Source: Crossaster papposus (taxonomy: Eukaryota; Echinodermata; Asteroidea; Velatida; Solasteridae). From it: a stretch of DNA of 64,000 nucleotides. Numbering within the stretch: position 1 is the stretch's first letter; each line of letters begins with the position of its first letter. The translations under genes were made by a program, and so were the position numbers. The notes beneath the pieces are model-generated. The model was not told the origin of the DNA and ran no database searches. It saw only the letters and a list, made by a program, of their open reading frames with translations. Where the stretch lies: the NCBI GenBank assembly GCA_037893245.1, contig JBAIAA010000252.1, forward strand, positions 526,501 to 590,500, written 5' to 3'. This document shows, one piece after another, positions 1-9,857 of the stretch.

Positions 1-30
1 TTCATATACTGTACAGCTCTGTGTTTGTGG

Positions 31-238
31 TTAACCAGTTCGTGCCGGAGGTAGTATATACAGGCAAAGTTTTCCCCAGATTCAAAACGGATGACGCATA
101 AACACGTCACGAGCAAGGCCAGAAATGTCTGTCAGCAGCGAGCAAGGCCAGAAATGCTTGGGTGTGCTTCCCGGTACCATCGGCCTGAACCCGCCTCTGC
201 TCGGTGATGTTAAAATAATCCCGGCGCGAACTGGTTAA
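31..238 (-). mobile_element. MITE-like element, family A (TTAACCAGTTCG termini)
   Basis: Perfect 12-bp terminal inverted repeats TTAACCAGTTCG / CGAACTGGTTAA bound 208 bp. The interior is alike but inverted relative to the copy at 22420 (segments gagcaaggcc agaaatg, tcccggtacc, caaaacggatgacgcataaa). TTAA at both ends could be the target duplication. No coding capacity. Confidence 0.85.
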
Positions 239-1320
239 AGAGAAAGAAATGATGGAGTTTGTAATGTTACAATTTAGAGAAATAATGGTCAAATCTTGAA
301 TTGTTATCGCGTCAACTGTTTGGGTTGGTTCTCGTTATAGAATTATTATGGTTTTTGTTGATTCATTATGGTATCTAACATGGGATGAGTGTGAAAACTC
401 CATGAGTTATTTTAGAGTATAGACTAGTATAGACTATTAGATATCTGTTCAGTTTTGATGTTTATTTTACGATGTAGATTTCTCCACAAACATCAGTGTC
501 AGCATGCTTGATTTCCTGCATGACGTTTCCCTATATATGTCAACCTGTATTTAACCAACAAATGTACAATTAGATATCGTGTACAATTGTTTTGACTTGT
601 TTTTGACCTTTCAACTCAAATATATGGATTTTTCTTTAAAAAGCTGCAGATTTGTTGACGACGAACAGATGTATTACTAGATCTAACATTTGTTAATTGT
701 TTTGGGTGGTGGGGTTGAAGGGTTTTCGTTCATGCAGAACACTTTAAATTAACTCGGAACTAAAATTAACTTGAAGCTTAATTCAAGAAACAGCCTCAAG
801 TTAGTTACACAAAATATCTTCACTTCACACAAAGGATGCTGCAATGGTGTTGCACTCTTACGACATCATTATCTAAGTACACACACTAGAAACATGTTGT
901 TCATTATAGAAACTTAGCACTTTTTCTTTTACCTAGTAAATTTTAAAGATTGAAAAAATGTACTTTTGTAATTAGCGCAACTTGTACTCTTACGTCATCG
1001 GTAATTGGTTAATACACCTCCAATTCTAACCCCATTGGACCAGAAGTACAGCCTCTTACAGCCTGTTTGTACTGATAGCATAGGTAATTGTTGGACCATG
1101 TAATTGGTCTGCAACCTGTTTACTTGTAATACACCTGTCCATGTTTTTTAAACACCTTCTACTCTGGGAACTCTACTTGTAAGTGTCCATGTGCTGTATT
1201 CTCATAAGAATGTGTGTGCAGACTTGAACAACTACAAGTGACAAGAAAGAACATATCTGTATTTGTTCTCATTTCTCATGTACTCGTACTCTTAGGAATG
1301 TAAGTTTTTGTAACACTCCT

Positions 1321-1420
1321 ACCGTCCATCTTTACTGATGATGGGCAGAGCATACTGTCTGAAACGTTGAGTTTCCTCCGGTTCTTTTCAGAACCACACA
1401 ACTCACGAAGAAAATTTACT
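1321..1420 (+). repeat. Structured dispersed-repeat fragment with hammerhead-like core
   Basis: CTGATGA at 1335-1341 and GAAAC at 1361-1365 flank a possible 6-bp stem (GGGCAG/CTGTCT). A perfect hairpin GGTTCT-TTTC-AGAACC follows at 1380-1395. The combination resembles repeats of retroelement origin. A complete ribozyme could not be folded by eye. Confidence 0.35.
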
Positions 1421-1496
1421 GCGTGGTGTTAGCGCAAACAACTTATCTTTTTTCCTTTTTATCATGCAAACCTTCAAATCTTATCTTTACTGATCA

Positions 1497-1822
1497 ATTA
1501 TTATTATTATTATTATTTCTTTTCGGCAATGAAACCGAGGATTCCTCAAAAGCGCCCAAGGCACTGTAGCTCGTAAGCCTGAAGAAACCCGAGTAGGAGG
1601 ATGAACGAAATGCCAGAAACACCGGGGCGAACCCTTTCTCTTAGCGATAAGCGTAACTGGGTTCTTTTACGTGCGTGTCCTGGTTCAATATATACACAAT
1701 ACACACACACGGGACCAACGGCTTTACGTCCCATCCGACGGACGAAGCAATAGTGGTTTAATTGCCTTGCTTAAGGACACACGTGTCGACGGCCGGGATT
1801 CAAACTCACGCTCTGATAACAA
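1497..1822 (-). mobile_element. tRNA-derived SINE, minus strand, with (AAT)n tail
   Basis: Minus-strand sequence runs from tcccggccgtcgacacgtgt through ccttaagcaaggcaatt and gcttcgtccgtcggatggga to a (TAA)n tail at 1497-1517. The internal blocks match the plus-strand copy at 21985, including aacccagttacgcttatc. Confidence 0.8.
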
Positions 1823-2795
1823 ATGTCACAGTTTGCTGAAGACTTGATTTTGTAGGTGTTTTTTTTGTGCTTCATATTTCTTGTTAGCCAGGTACTGTTA
1901 GATTTGGTCGCCCAGTTTGCTTGGTGTTTCTTAACTCAAACTTTTCTGTTGTCAGATTGTTTAGGATTCTGACGGCTGCACTTGGTTTTTAGAAATCTTG
2001 AAATCAGTAGAGTTCCTACATATTTTCTGTGGTGTACGAAGGGTTTTGTAGGTTTTAACAAACCGTGTAATAGTCTAATCTGCCTTTATTGTTTCATCAA
2101 CATATTTGTAATGCACACGTCAATTTTGTAATTTGTGTTGTCTGAAATGCCTGTACAGTTTACTAATACACAAATATTTAACTTAACTAAGATGATTGTT
2201 AGCAATTACCACTCTATTTATTGTGCTGATTGCCTGAAACTTTGTGTATAATTGCATCAAATAACGGACCCATTAACTGTATATTCAAACAGTTTTTCGT
2301 ATGAAATCTAATCACATCATTTTAATGACACATATCATTTCAGCTAACATTTTTTTGGAATGGTAGTTTGGTACTCCGCAACATTTATAATCCGAATGTA
2401 ACTGATTTGAAAACTTTTTTTAACTTTTAACTTTTTTTCAAATTCTGAATTTATTTTGGCTGTCTTTGCCATCAGTGTTCACGCAAGTTTTTATTGCAAA
2501 AAGTAGGATATTTTCCCCACAAAATATAATTTTTGTTTGCATTATAACATTTGAGCCATTTTTGTTTGCTTTATAATTGTCTTATTGTTATTATTTATAA
2601 CAGTAAGGGGACAAAAACAAACAAAAACCAAAAAAGTATAATTGACTAAATCTACAAACATTGCATTGTCTGAACCCTCTTGGCAATGACTTTTTCCATC
2701 TCATTTCCCCTGTTTCATCCATTTCGTTCTCCTAAAATTTCTTCTTTCTAAAGTTACTTGCTACAATGTAAATCTTTTCTGTAATCTATGGCTGC

Positions 2796-2893
2796 TTAAA
2801 GGTAGGGTACATCATTGGTAATTGCTTGAATTATCATGAATAGTTCAGTAGTACAAAAAATTGATGTCTGCAAATGGTGTGTCCTACCTTTAA
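2796..2893. mobile_element. MITE-like element, family B (TTAA-AGGTAG termini), short
   Basis: 98 bp framed by TTAAAGGTAGGGTAC and GTCCTACCTTTAA. TTAA lies at both ends, as in piggyBac-type target duplications. The same termini frame the 313-bp element at 44743. Confidence 0.75.
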
Positions 2894-3577
2894 TTTAAAT
2901 CTTAACCTCTTTCATCAGCAAGAAACTGTCTTGTCATCAGTCCATTCATTGTTCAAAAATGCCTTATTAAATGTCACCAACCATTTATAAAAATATAAAA
3001 AAGCAAGTGAAATAAAGTACTCTGATCACTTTTTAAAGTTAATCCTTAGAAGCTTTCAAAGCAAACTCACTGAATATGTTACAGAGCTCATCCTGGTCAG
3101 CAAATCTTAGTCCAGGTTTACTTGATTTGCATGTTTCATCAAAAGAAAGTTAAGAAAAACTAACAAAATCTTTTAGATTTAGGCAATTGTGTAAATTATT
3201 TGTAACACTAAGCCTTCAGGGTGCCCCATAAAACACAACCCTTTGTGTTGAAGACTGTAGCCCCCCCCCCCCTACTGCTTTTAGGAATGGTCTCCTGTCC
3301 TAAGCTTTGAACCTATGTTATAATCATGCATTTGCTATCTCATAAATAAATTTGAGCAAAATATGCAATAAAATGGCTGCAAAACTAGTGATTGAATTAA
3401 AATTAGGGCTTAATTATCTACCCCGTCCCCCATAATACCCCCACCCCATACTGCCCCCGTTCCACCCGACCCATGTTTAATGGATTTAAGTGACTTGTTT
3501 TAATATCTGCATTTATTATTTTGTTCCTTATTTCTGAGTGTTTGTTTGTTTCTAACTTGCCGACTTCTTTTCTCCAG

Positions 3578-3628
3578 TGCTCCAGATGACGGTGTCAAAG
3601 TGATGTTTCTTCCTAGTAATATGGCTGG
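3578..3628 (+). CDS. LIM gene candidate exon (linker)
   Basis: A pyrimidine-rich acceptor (cttcttttctccag) precedes 51 nt that read APDDGVKVMFLPSNMAG after one phase base, followed by a gtaatt donor. The frame joins exactly to the next exon. The coding content is short and has no domain, so it is supported only by splice sites and phase. Confidence 0.55.
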
Positions 3629-6600
3629 GTAATTGATTCATTAATGCAATTGTCTCAGTCAAATTTACTTGTTAATTAGTTTCGTTGAAATAGTGTTTTT
3701 TTCTTTTTTGCTATATTTGTGTCGGTAGTACATGTAGTAGTTTCGTTACACTGATGTTATCGACCCTATTGTATTTCAAGTATTTTGAGTTTCTGCAACA
3801 AATGTTTTTCCCGCATGCAGCAAAAAGTGAATGTTTATACTTATGATTTTAGTTAATTTGAAAAAAAGGCTAAAAGAAATAAAACACCAAAAGTAAAATG
3901 ACAGAAAGCAAAAAAAATATCAACATAAGATAATTTAGTTTTCCAGTTAAAAAAAAAAAATTGATATATTTTGCATGATATTTAATCTGACCACTTGTTT
4001 TGTCATCAGATGAAATAAATTTGCTCAACAAAGAACAAAATATCTTGCCCTTTTTATTACTCTGCAAGATTTAATTTGAAATTTGGTTGATTTTTAATTT
4101 TTGTCTTTAGTCATAAGATTAATTTCAGCCTAAAATAAATATAAATAGTAAAGCTTAGTAGTGAAGTCTTTTATTTTTGCTGTTTTAGTCTAGTTTTGGT
4201 TTTTCCAACTGTAAAGCAATTTTACTTTTACTTTTACTTTGTAGGTGAAAGAAACATCCATTCACACTGTTCAAATTAATCATGGGTTAATTGTACTATC
4301 GAAAGATTAAGACAATTTCCAGAACTGTTTGTTTTTCAGCTACATAACACCTGACATGACAAATACAAATCATGTGCCACATGTCATGTGACACCAATCA
4401 CATGACGCCAATCACATGATATTCACATTGCTACATTCACAACAAAGTAATGCTGAGACTTTGTTATATTTTTGTTGTGAACAGTTTTCATTTGCAATCT
4501 GGTGGCAGATGTAAAAATAGTTTGTGGTTTTTTTCAACTCCAAACAAAATGTTTCAATTATTCTCAAAATGTTACAACTTTTACAATTTTATGTTCTCGT
4601 CCTATTTTTGTCAAGTTCATCAATTCTTTCTTATTTGAGACAACACTAATTGAGTCTTTTTGTTTGTTTCTATCCCTGGTTCCCATTAACTGTATTCACA
4701 GCAAACAGACTCCAAGTCAGATCGCCGGCCAGGCCCGTAGCAACCCGGTAGCCCGCCCAATGAGCAGCCAACCACCAAGAGCTCCAGGTAGGATAATCTC
4801 ACAGTCCCCTGGGCACCAGCTAAGAGATAAAATTTGTGGGACTTAGTTCTGACTTAATTATGTCATTAGGTTCTGTTAATAAACAATTTTTTAAGTGAGT
4901 GTCTTCAGCCACGCCTTCATCCTAGAATTCTTTTATTATCTATCTGTAAGCAGATGGGGAGGGGCTGACTAACATAAAATAGGGGAGGGATCGGGAAAGT
5001 GGAAAAATCACTTGAGTTCTGGAGCTTAAATGAACCCCACCCAGTCAATAATAGGTGTGAACCTTGATATTCAGTTATTCACTAAGGTCAAGGACTATAG
5101 AAGGCACCATTTGTTTTCATAATTCCTATCTAATCTTGACACTTATGGAGTGTTCAGTTGAATGAATAAATCATCAAGAAACGTGCGTCATTTCCTGTCT
5201 AAAGGTCTGCCCTATTATTGAACCTTGTGAAATTTAACAGACTGAACTAGGATTTGAACCTGCAACCACTGACATTCTAGTACCCACTCTGGCATTATAG
5301 TACCCACTCTGGCACCCACTCTGGCATTCTAGTACCCACTCTGGCACCCACTCTGGCATTCTAGTACCCACTCTGGCACCCACTCTGGCATTCTAGTACC
5401 CACTCTGGCATTCTAGTACCCACTCTGGCATTCTAGTACCCACTCTGGCATTCTAGTACCCACTCTGGCATTCTAGTACCCACTCTGGCACCCACTCTGG
5501 CATTCTAGTACCCACTCTGGCATTCTAGTACCCACTCTGGCACCCACTCTGGCATTCTAGTACCCACTCTGACTTTCAGGATTTTTGTTTCCTCCCTGGC
5601 AGCCTGCTAGTTTTTCAGGTGGCATGAATACTGTTTGATTTTGTATAACACACCTTTTACTAGGGGTGTAACGATTCACCGATGCATCAATAATCCCGAT
5701 ACTAAAATGCCCTGGTACGACTTAGAAGCGTGATAGAGGCAGAGGACAACAGGCTAAATGAGCCATAATATTTGCACACTATTTTCGAGAAAAAAATGCA
5801 TGCATTTATTTTTATTTTGAGTGGCAATGAAACTTGAATTTGAAAGTTTAATTCGGAAGTGTATTTTAGGGTATTTATTGGTTGTCTTGTTTTCTTGTTT
5901 GTTTTTTATTCTTTTTCTTGTCTGGTTTGGATGATACATGTACATATCGCGACACATATTGTATCGCCACCCAAGTATTGAGGCCACAGACTTATCAATC
6001 GCTTCTTGTATAAAATGTTTGACACATTCTTACCCTTTCATTCTCTCTCACTTTCTTCAACCCAACTCCACAGGCCCCCCACCCGCCCCTGCCTATGCCA
6101 AATCATCCCCTCGTCAAGCCCCCATGAGCAAGCCAACGTACCAACAACACCCCCCTTCCCCAGTGACCTCAGCAGGAGGCGGGGCTGCGGCGGGACGTAC
6201 TCCGATGTGTGATGGCTGTGACAGCATCATCAGGTGAGAAGCCTCAGCCTTCCAACAATGAGCTTTGGTTATTTCAGGCAATTTGCAACATGATGATGAC
6301 AAATATTGAGGGTTAACTCATAACTACATGTTCAATTTGACTTAAGCCGTGTTCGCACTGGACTTTTTTGGGGAAGGTTTTACTGAGACGATGGTAAAAT
6401 AAAAAATGGTCAAATGTTACCACTGTTCGCACTTGGACTTTCGGCACGGGAAAATTTTAGCGAGACCGTGGGAGAAGTAGCCAAGCTGTCATTATAATGA
6501 CTCGTGAGGGCGCTTTGAGTGACCTTTTTGAATTGACCCCGGTGTACCCATTCGCGATCGCGCACGCGCGTTTTTTTGTTACGATGCGATTTGCATGTAT

Positions 6601-9600
6601 CAGCGTGCCCGCATGTAAACAATGCCTTGTATAGCGTGACCTTGCACTGGAGGGCCGGGTGGACATTTTCCTGGGACGCTTTTACCGAGTCGCGCTGTTC
6701 GCACTGAACTTATCGTCTAGGGAAAAGTGACCAGGGACGTTTTCCTGGGCAGCAGTTGGCCGGTAGAAGTACCCACTGGACTCTGGAGAAGTACCTGAGA
6801 GGAAAACGTCCTAGGCTGTCCGCACTGGACTTAAAATGGGAAAAGGACCCATCGTCTAGGTATGTTTTATCATTTTAAGTCCAGTGCGAACATGGCTTAA
6901 GTTTCCATCTTGACTTAGTTTTCATCCATGCATCTATAACATAGCGCATACATGTATCACCGTGTAATAATGTTGCAATCTCATATTATTAGCTCCGCGA
7001 TCTACCGGTACAAGGTGCGCATTCAATGGGGCAAAACAAATGGAACAAAAATGCACGGTGTTCTAACCAAATTACACGATGTATGACGTAAATTATAAAA
7101 TAGACTATCTGTCAGTGAAATGGGGTAAATGATTCCAATGTCATATTTTAACCGCTGTGACGTCATTAATTTTGGTGTCTATTCAGAGGTCCGTTTGTAT
7201 CTGCCGTGGGCCGTAATTGGCATCCGGAGCACTTTGTCTGTGCTCACTGTCATCAGAACCTCTCCACCCAGGGTTTCGTAGAGCAGAACGGTAAGGTGTA
7301 TTGTGAGAAGGACTTCAACAGCCTGTATGCGCCCACGTGTGCCATCTGTAATGGACCCATCTCTCAAGGGGTAAGGAGACACGGCTACGGCTACGGCTAT
7401 GGCTATGGCTATGAGGATAACACACCTGTCTATGGGATGTGGCTGCAGCTACTTCCAAAGGCTCATGTGCAGTTGCTAGTAATGATGTGCAATGGGTTGG
7501 ATTGGTCATGCCAAACCGACCAAAAACATTACAAATATAAACCGAATCTGAACCCAAACCAATCTGAACTCCGACCCAACCCAACCCGACCCGACCCGAC
7601 TTGACTTGATAAAAATTCAGTTGAAAACTGACCCACACCGACCCAAATCAACCCCCAAAACCTTGAATATTTGGCTTGGGAAATCGTCCTGTATTTCATA
7701 AACACTGTCTCAGATGTTAACATACCCGCACCACGTGATTTTTTTTGAAAACCTTTGTCTGTCATTAAAAATGAGGAACACTTCTAATATGACCTACCGG
7801 TGGTTCTACACATTACAGACTGTGCATCGTACTGCAAACCACGTACAGTCGCACGTGGTTCACAGGCGCGGGATTATTTTTCACAAACATCGACCCTAAC
7901 GGGCCCAGGCCAGCAGTCCATGGTCAGCACACACCCACATATTGTCAGCTGCGAGCCGGTCGCTGGCTGCTACCGGTAGAAAATTCCAATGCAATTACGG
8001 ACATAGTGACTCTGTAATACAATGTACCACGTGATTTCCAAACCGCCCACCCTGAAAATTGCAAACGCACAACTGAAATTGACCCGACTCGACTGTAATA
8101 ACTGAAAAACGAAACCGACCCGATGGTCATGACGAGAATTCTGACCTTAACTGATTATTATTTCTCCTGACTGGACAGGGTTGTGTTCAGGCCATGGGTA
8201 GTCAGTATCATTCTGATTGCTTCGTGTGTCATCACTGCCATCAACCTATCACCGGGACTGCCTTCCACATCAGTGAAGGCAAACCATATTGCAAAAGAGG
8301 TAAACAATCAACAATTATTATAATAATAGTGGACATTTATAGTGCGCTATGTCTGTCATATTTGGCACTCCTGGCGCAATCACTTATTGGTACCTAAGCT
8401 CATTGGGCCCACAAAACATTCCAAATACCATCTCGGCTCTCTGGGGAGTAGACAGCTCAATGCTGCCGTTTCAGCGCAAAGTAGCCAATAACGCATATCT
8501 TTGCCCTCATAGGTACTTTTTTACTCCTGGGTGGGAACTAAGCAATGAGTGACAAAGTACCTTGCTCAAGGGCACACGCACTCAAACAGGACTCGAACCC
8601 ACAACCTGCAGCTTTACCCACAGAACGTGAATTCGATGCTCCAGACCACAAGTCCACGGCACTTCACAATTCCCGATTCCAAAGGGCCAGGGGTTCGAAT
8701 TCAGCTTCTGTTCATATGTTGTGTCTTTGGGCAAGCCACTTCACCCCCACTTTAATCCCTACTTCAGTCCTACTTTTATCCTGATTTTGTCCACCAAAGT
8801 CCTAAGTTTGTCCTACTTTCGTGAAAATGTTGATCTTACATTACTCCTTTGTCATCTGGGTCTGTTTGAAATCCAACCAACTAAGTTGATTGTCCTCCCT
8901 CGTTTCTTGCCGTTAACAGACTATCAACAACTGTTCTCGATTCGCTGTTCTGCCTGTAACTACCCAGTGGAACCTGGCGATGCTTGGGTCGAAGCTCTTA
9001 ATAAGCAGTGGCATTCCAACTGCTTCACATGCTCCAATCAGGTAAATCTTCTCATAACATACCTGCGTTACTATGTCTCATACATATTCATGAATATATA
9101 TAACCTGGCGATGCTTGGGTCGAAGCTCTTAATAAGCAGTGGCATTCCAACTGCTTCACATGCTCCAATCAGGTAAATCTTCTCATAACATACCTGCGTT
9201 ACTATGTCTCATACATATTCATGAATATATATAACCTGGCGATGCTTGGGTCGAAGCTCTTAATAAGCAGTGGCATTCCAACTGCTTCACATGCTCCAAT
9301 CAGGTAAATCTTCTCATAACATACCTGCGTTACTATGTCTCATACATATTCATGAATATATATAACCTGGTGATGCTTGGGTCGGAGCTCTTAATAGGCA
9401 GTGGCATTCCAACTGCTTCACATGCTCCAATCAGGTAAATCTTCTCATAACATACCTGTGTTACTATGTCTCATACATATTCATGAATATATAAAAGTAA
9501 GATAGCACTTTGAATGACTAACAAGAGTAAAAATGTGCATTAGCTTTCGAAGCTACAGCTACTTTATCAGATGAACGAGAGCAAAATACCAACTGGTGTG

Positions 9601-9857
9601 CATCGGAACTAGATCAGTGACTCGGAATTCGGCTTTCGGTCGTAAATATGTATGAGGTATAGTAATTGCAACTATTCTCCCTAAAACCATCATTTAATTA
9701 TTGGTATTATAGTTGACAACAGATGTTGACACATTAACTCTAAAGAAATGACCCTCTAACATAAATCTTTTTTCCCCAGTCATGCGGAGTTCCTTTAGAA
9801 GGTCAAGCCTTCTACGCTGATCGAGGACAACCGTACTGCAAAATGCACGCCCCATAG
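3578..9857 (+). CDS. Enigma-family PDZ-LIM protein (PDLIM5/PDLIM7/LDB3-Zasp type), 3' part, seven exons
   Basis: Joined exons 3578-3628, 4702-4787, 6074-6233, 7187-7370, 8179-8299, 8920-9041 and 9780-9857 keep one frame and end at TAG 9855-9857. The product has a Pro/Ser/Gln-rich linker and then three LIM domains, each a double zinc finger of about 50 residues. The entry RTPMCDGCDSIIRGPF and the short tail after LIM3 (KMHAP) match the layout of vertebrate LDB3, PDLIM5 and PDLIM7, which place three LIM domains at the extreme C-terminus. Members of this family bind alpha-actinin and actin structures through an N-terminal PDZ domain and bind kinases and other partners through the LIMs. The PDZ domain is not in the window, so the gene starts upstream. 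Which vertebrate paralog is closest cannot be settled by eye. Oddities are the C-x4-C spacing in LIM3 and a tandem duplication at the end of the sixth exon. The family is clear; exon 3578-3628 is the least certain piece. Confidence 0.88.
4702..4787 (+). CDS. LIM gene exon, Pro/Ser/Gln-rich linker
   Basis: Acceptor ttcacag, donor CAG|gtagga. The 86 nt read KQTPSQIAGQARSNPVARP and on to PPRAP, a flexible linker typical of the region before the LIM domains in Enigma proteins. It ends one base into a codon, which the next exon completes as Gly. Confidence 0.75.
4788..6073 (+). other. LIM gene intron between linker exons
   Basis: Holds the compound minisatellite at 5272-5572. The rest is AT-rich without coding signal. 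Confidence 0.8.
5272..5572 (+). repeat. Compound minisatellite (20-bp and 12-bp units)
   Basis: An array built from ggcattctagtacccactct (20 bp) and ggcacccactct (12 bp, an internal deletion of the former), mixed in irregular order over 300 bp in a LIM gene intron. The copies are nearly perfect, indicating recent expansion. Confidence 0.95.
6074..6233 (+). CDS. LIM gene exon, Pro-rich linker and start of LIM1
   Basis: Starts after ccacag and ends AG|gtgaga. It encodes GPPPAPAYAKSSPRQAP, a Gly/Ala stretch, then RTPMCDGCDSIIR, which holds the first two zinc cysteines of LIM1. Human LDB3 has RTPLC at the same place. Confidence 0.9.
6342..6900. mobile_element. MITE-like element, family C (TTAAGCC termini)
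   Basis: Inverted termini ttaagccgtgttcgcactgg and ccagtgcgaacatggcttaa bound 559 bp in a LIM gene intron. The interior repeats the terminal motif several times (near 6425, 6698 and 6817), suggesting a foldback or nested structure. TTAA occurs at both ends. Confidence 0.85.
7187..7370 (+). CDS. LIM gene exon, rest of LIM1 and start of LIM2
   Basis: Acceptor attcag, donor GGG|gtaagg. It encodes RGPFVSAVGRNWHPEHFVC, C-H-H-C, YCEKDF and the LIM2 start CAICNGPISQG. LIM1 zinc ligands are C-x2-C, H-x2-(x3)C and C-x2-C...C-x2-D in the usual order. A (GGCTAY)n microsatellite begins about 12 bases after the donor. Confidence 0.93.
7380..7412 (+). repeat. (GGCTAY)n microsatellite
   Basis: Five to six copies of ggctac/ggctat begin just after the donor of the LIM1 exon. 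Reading through would encode a Gly-Tyr repeat, but the donor makes it intronic. Confidence 0.85.
7852..7982 (+). mobile_element. Partial family A element in LIM gene intron
   Basis: The block gcgggattatttttcacaaa, gggcccaggccagcag, gctgcgagccggtcgctggc resembles the centre of the copy at 31387. The TTAACCAG termini are missing or mutated. Confidence 0.6.
8179..8299 (+). CDS. LIM gene exon, most of LIM2
   Basis: Acceptor actggacag; a phase 0 entry gives CVQAMGSQYHSDCFVCHHC and ends SEGKPYCKR plus one base. The Asp that completes the LIM2 zinc site comes from the first codon of the next exon (DYQQLFS). Confidence 0.92.
8310..8665 (-). mobile_element. tRNA-derived SINE-like element, minus strand
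   Basis: The plus strand shows a (TAA)n-like start (8314-8330), then attatagtgcgc-type sequence, ccttgctcaagggcacacgc and box B complement GGACTCGAACC (8589-8599). It lies in a LIM gene intron. Box A is not clear. Confidence 0.6.
8680..8835 (+). mobile_element. SINE fragment with pyrimidine-rich tail repeats
   Basis: Box B-like GGTTCGAATTC at 8692-8702, then tgtctttgggcaagccactt and units of the type cagtcctacttttatcctga. The tail is shared with 46485-46700. Confidence 0.55.
8920..9041 (+). CDS. LIM gene exon, end of LIM2 and first half of LIM3
   Basis: Acceptor gttaacag, donor AATCAG|gtaaat. It encodes DYQQLFSIRCSACNYPVE and ends WHSNCFTCSNQ. The last 71 nt of this exon, with its donor and 60 nt of intron, are repeated three more times immediately downstream. 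Confidence 0.92.
8971..9494 (+). repeat. Four-copy 131-bp tandem duplication of a LIM exon end plus splice donor
   Basis: The unit begins aacctggcgatgcttggg at 8971, 9102, 9233 and 9364, an exact 131-bp period. Each unit carries the last 71 nt of the LIM3 exon, a gtaaat donor and 60 nt of intron, but no acceptor. Copies 1-3 look identical; copy 4 has a few substitutions (ctggtg, tcggag, ataggc). Donors lie after 9041, 9172, 9303 and 9434. Only the first donor preserves the frame usefully: the extension meets TAA at 9174-9176. Confidence 0.95.
9780..9857 (+). CDS. LIM gene terminal coding exon, end of LIM3
   Basis: Strong acceptor (cttttttccccag). It encodes SCGVPLEGQAFYADRGQPY and then CKMHAP and TAG. 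It supplies the final C-x2-H zinc ligands and the short Enigma-type C-terminus. Confidence 0.92.
   Translation, partial: SCGVPLEGQAFYADRGQPYCKMHAP

Larger units (their letters stand above)
1..3577. other. Upstream region without recognised exons
   Basis: Contains the family A element (31), hammerhead-like repeat (1321), SINE (1497) and family B element (2796). It is probably an intron of the LIM gene, because the PDZ domain of that family must lie further upstream. No exon could be supported here. Confidence 0.6.

Noticed and set aside
9042-9434. Extra LIM3 half-domains from the tandem copies
   Set aside because: The copies have no acceptor, and reading on from copy 1 reaches a stop at 9174, so they cannot add LIM modules.
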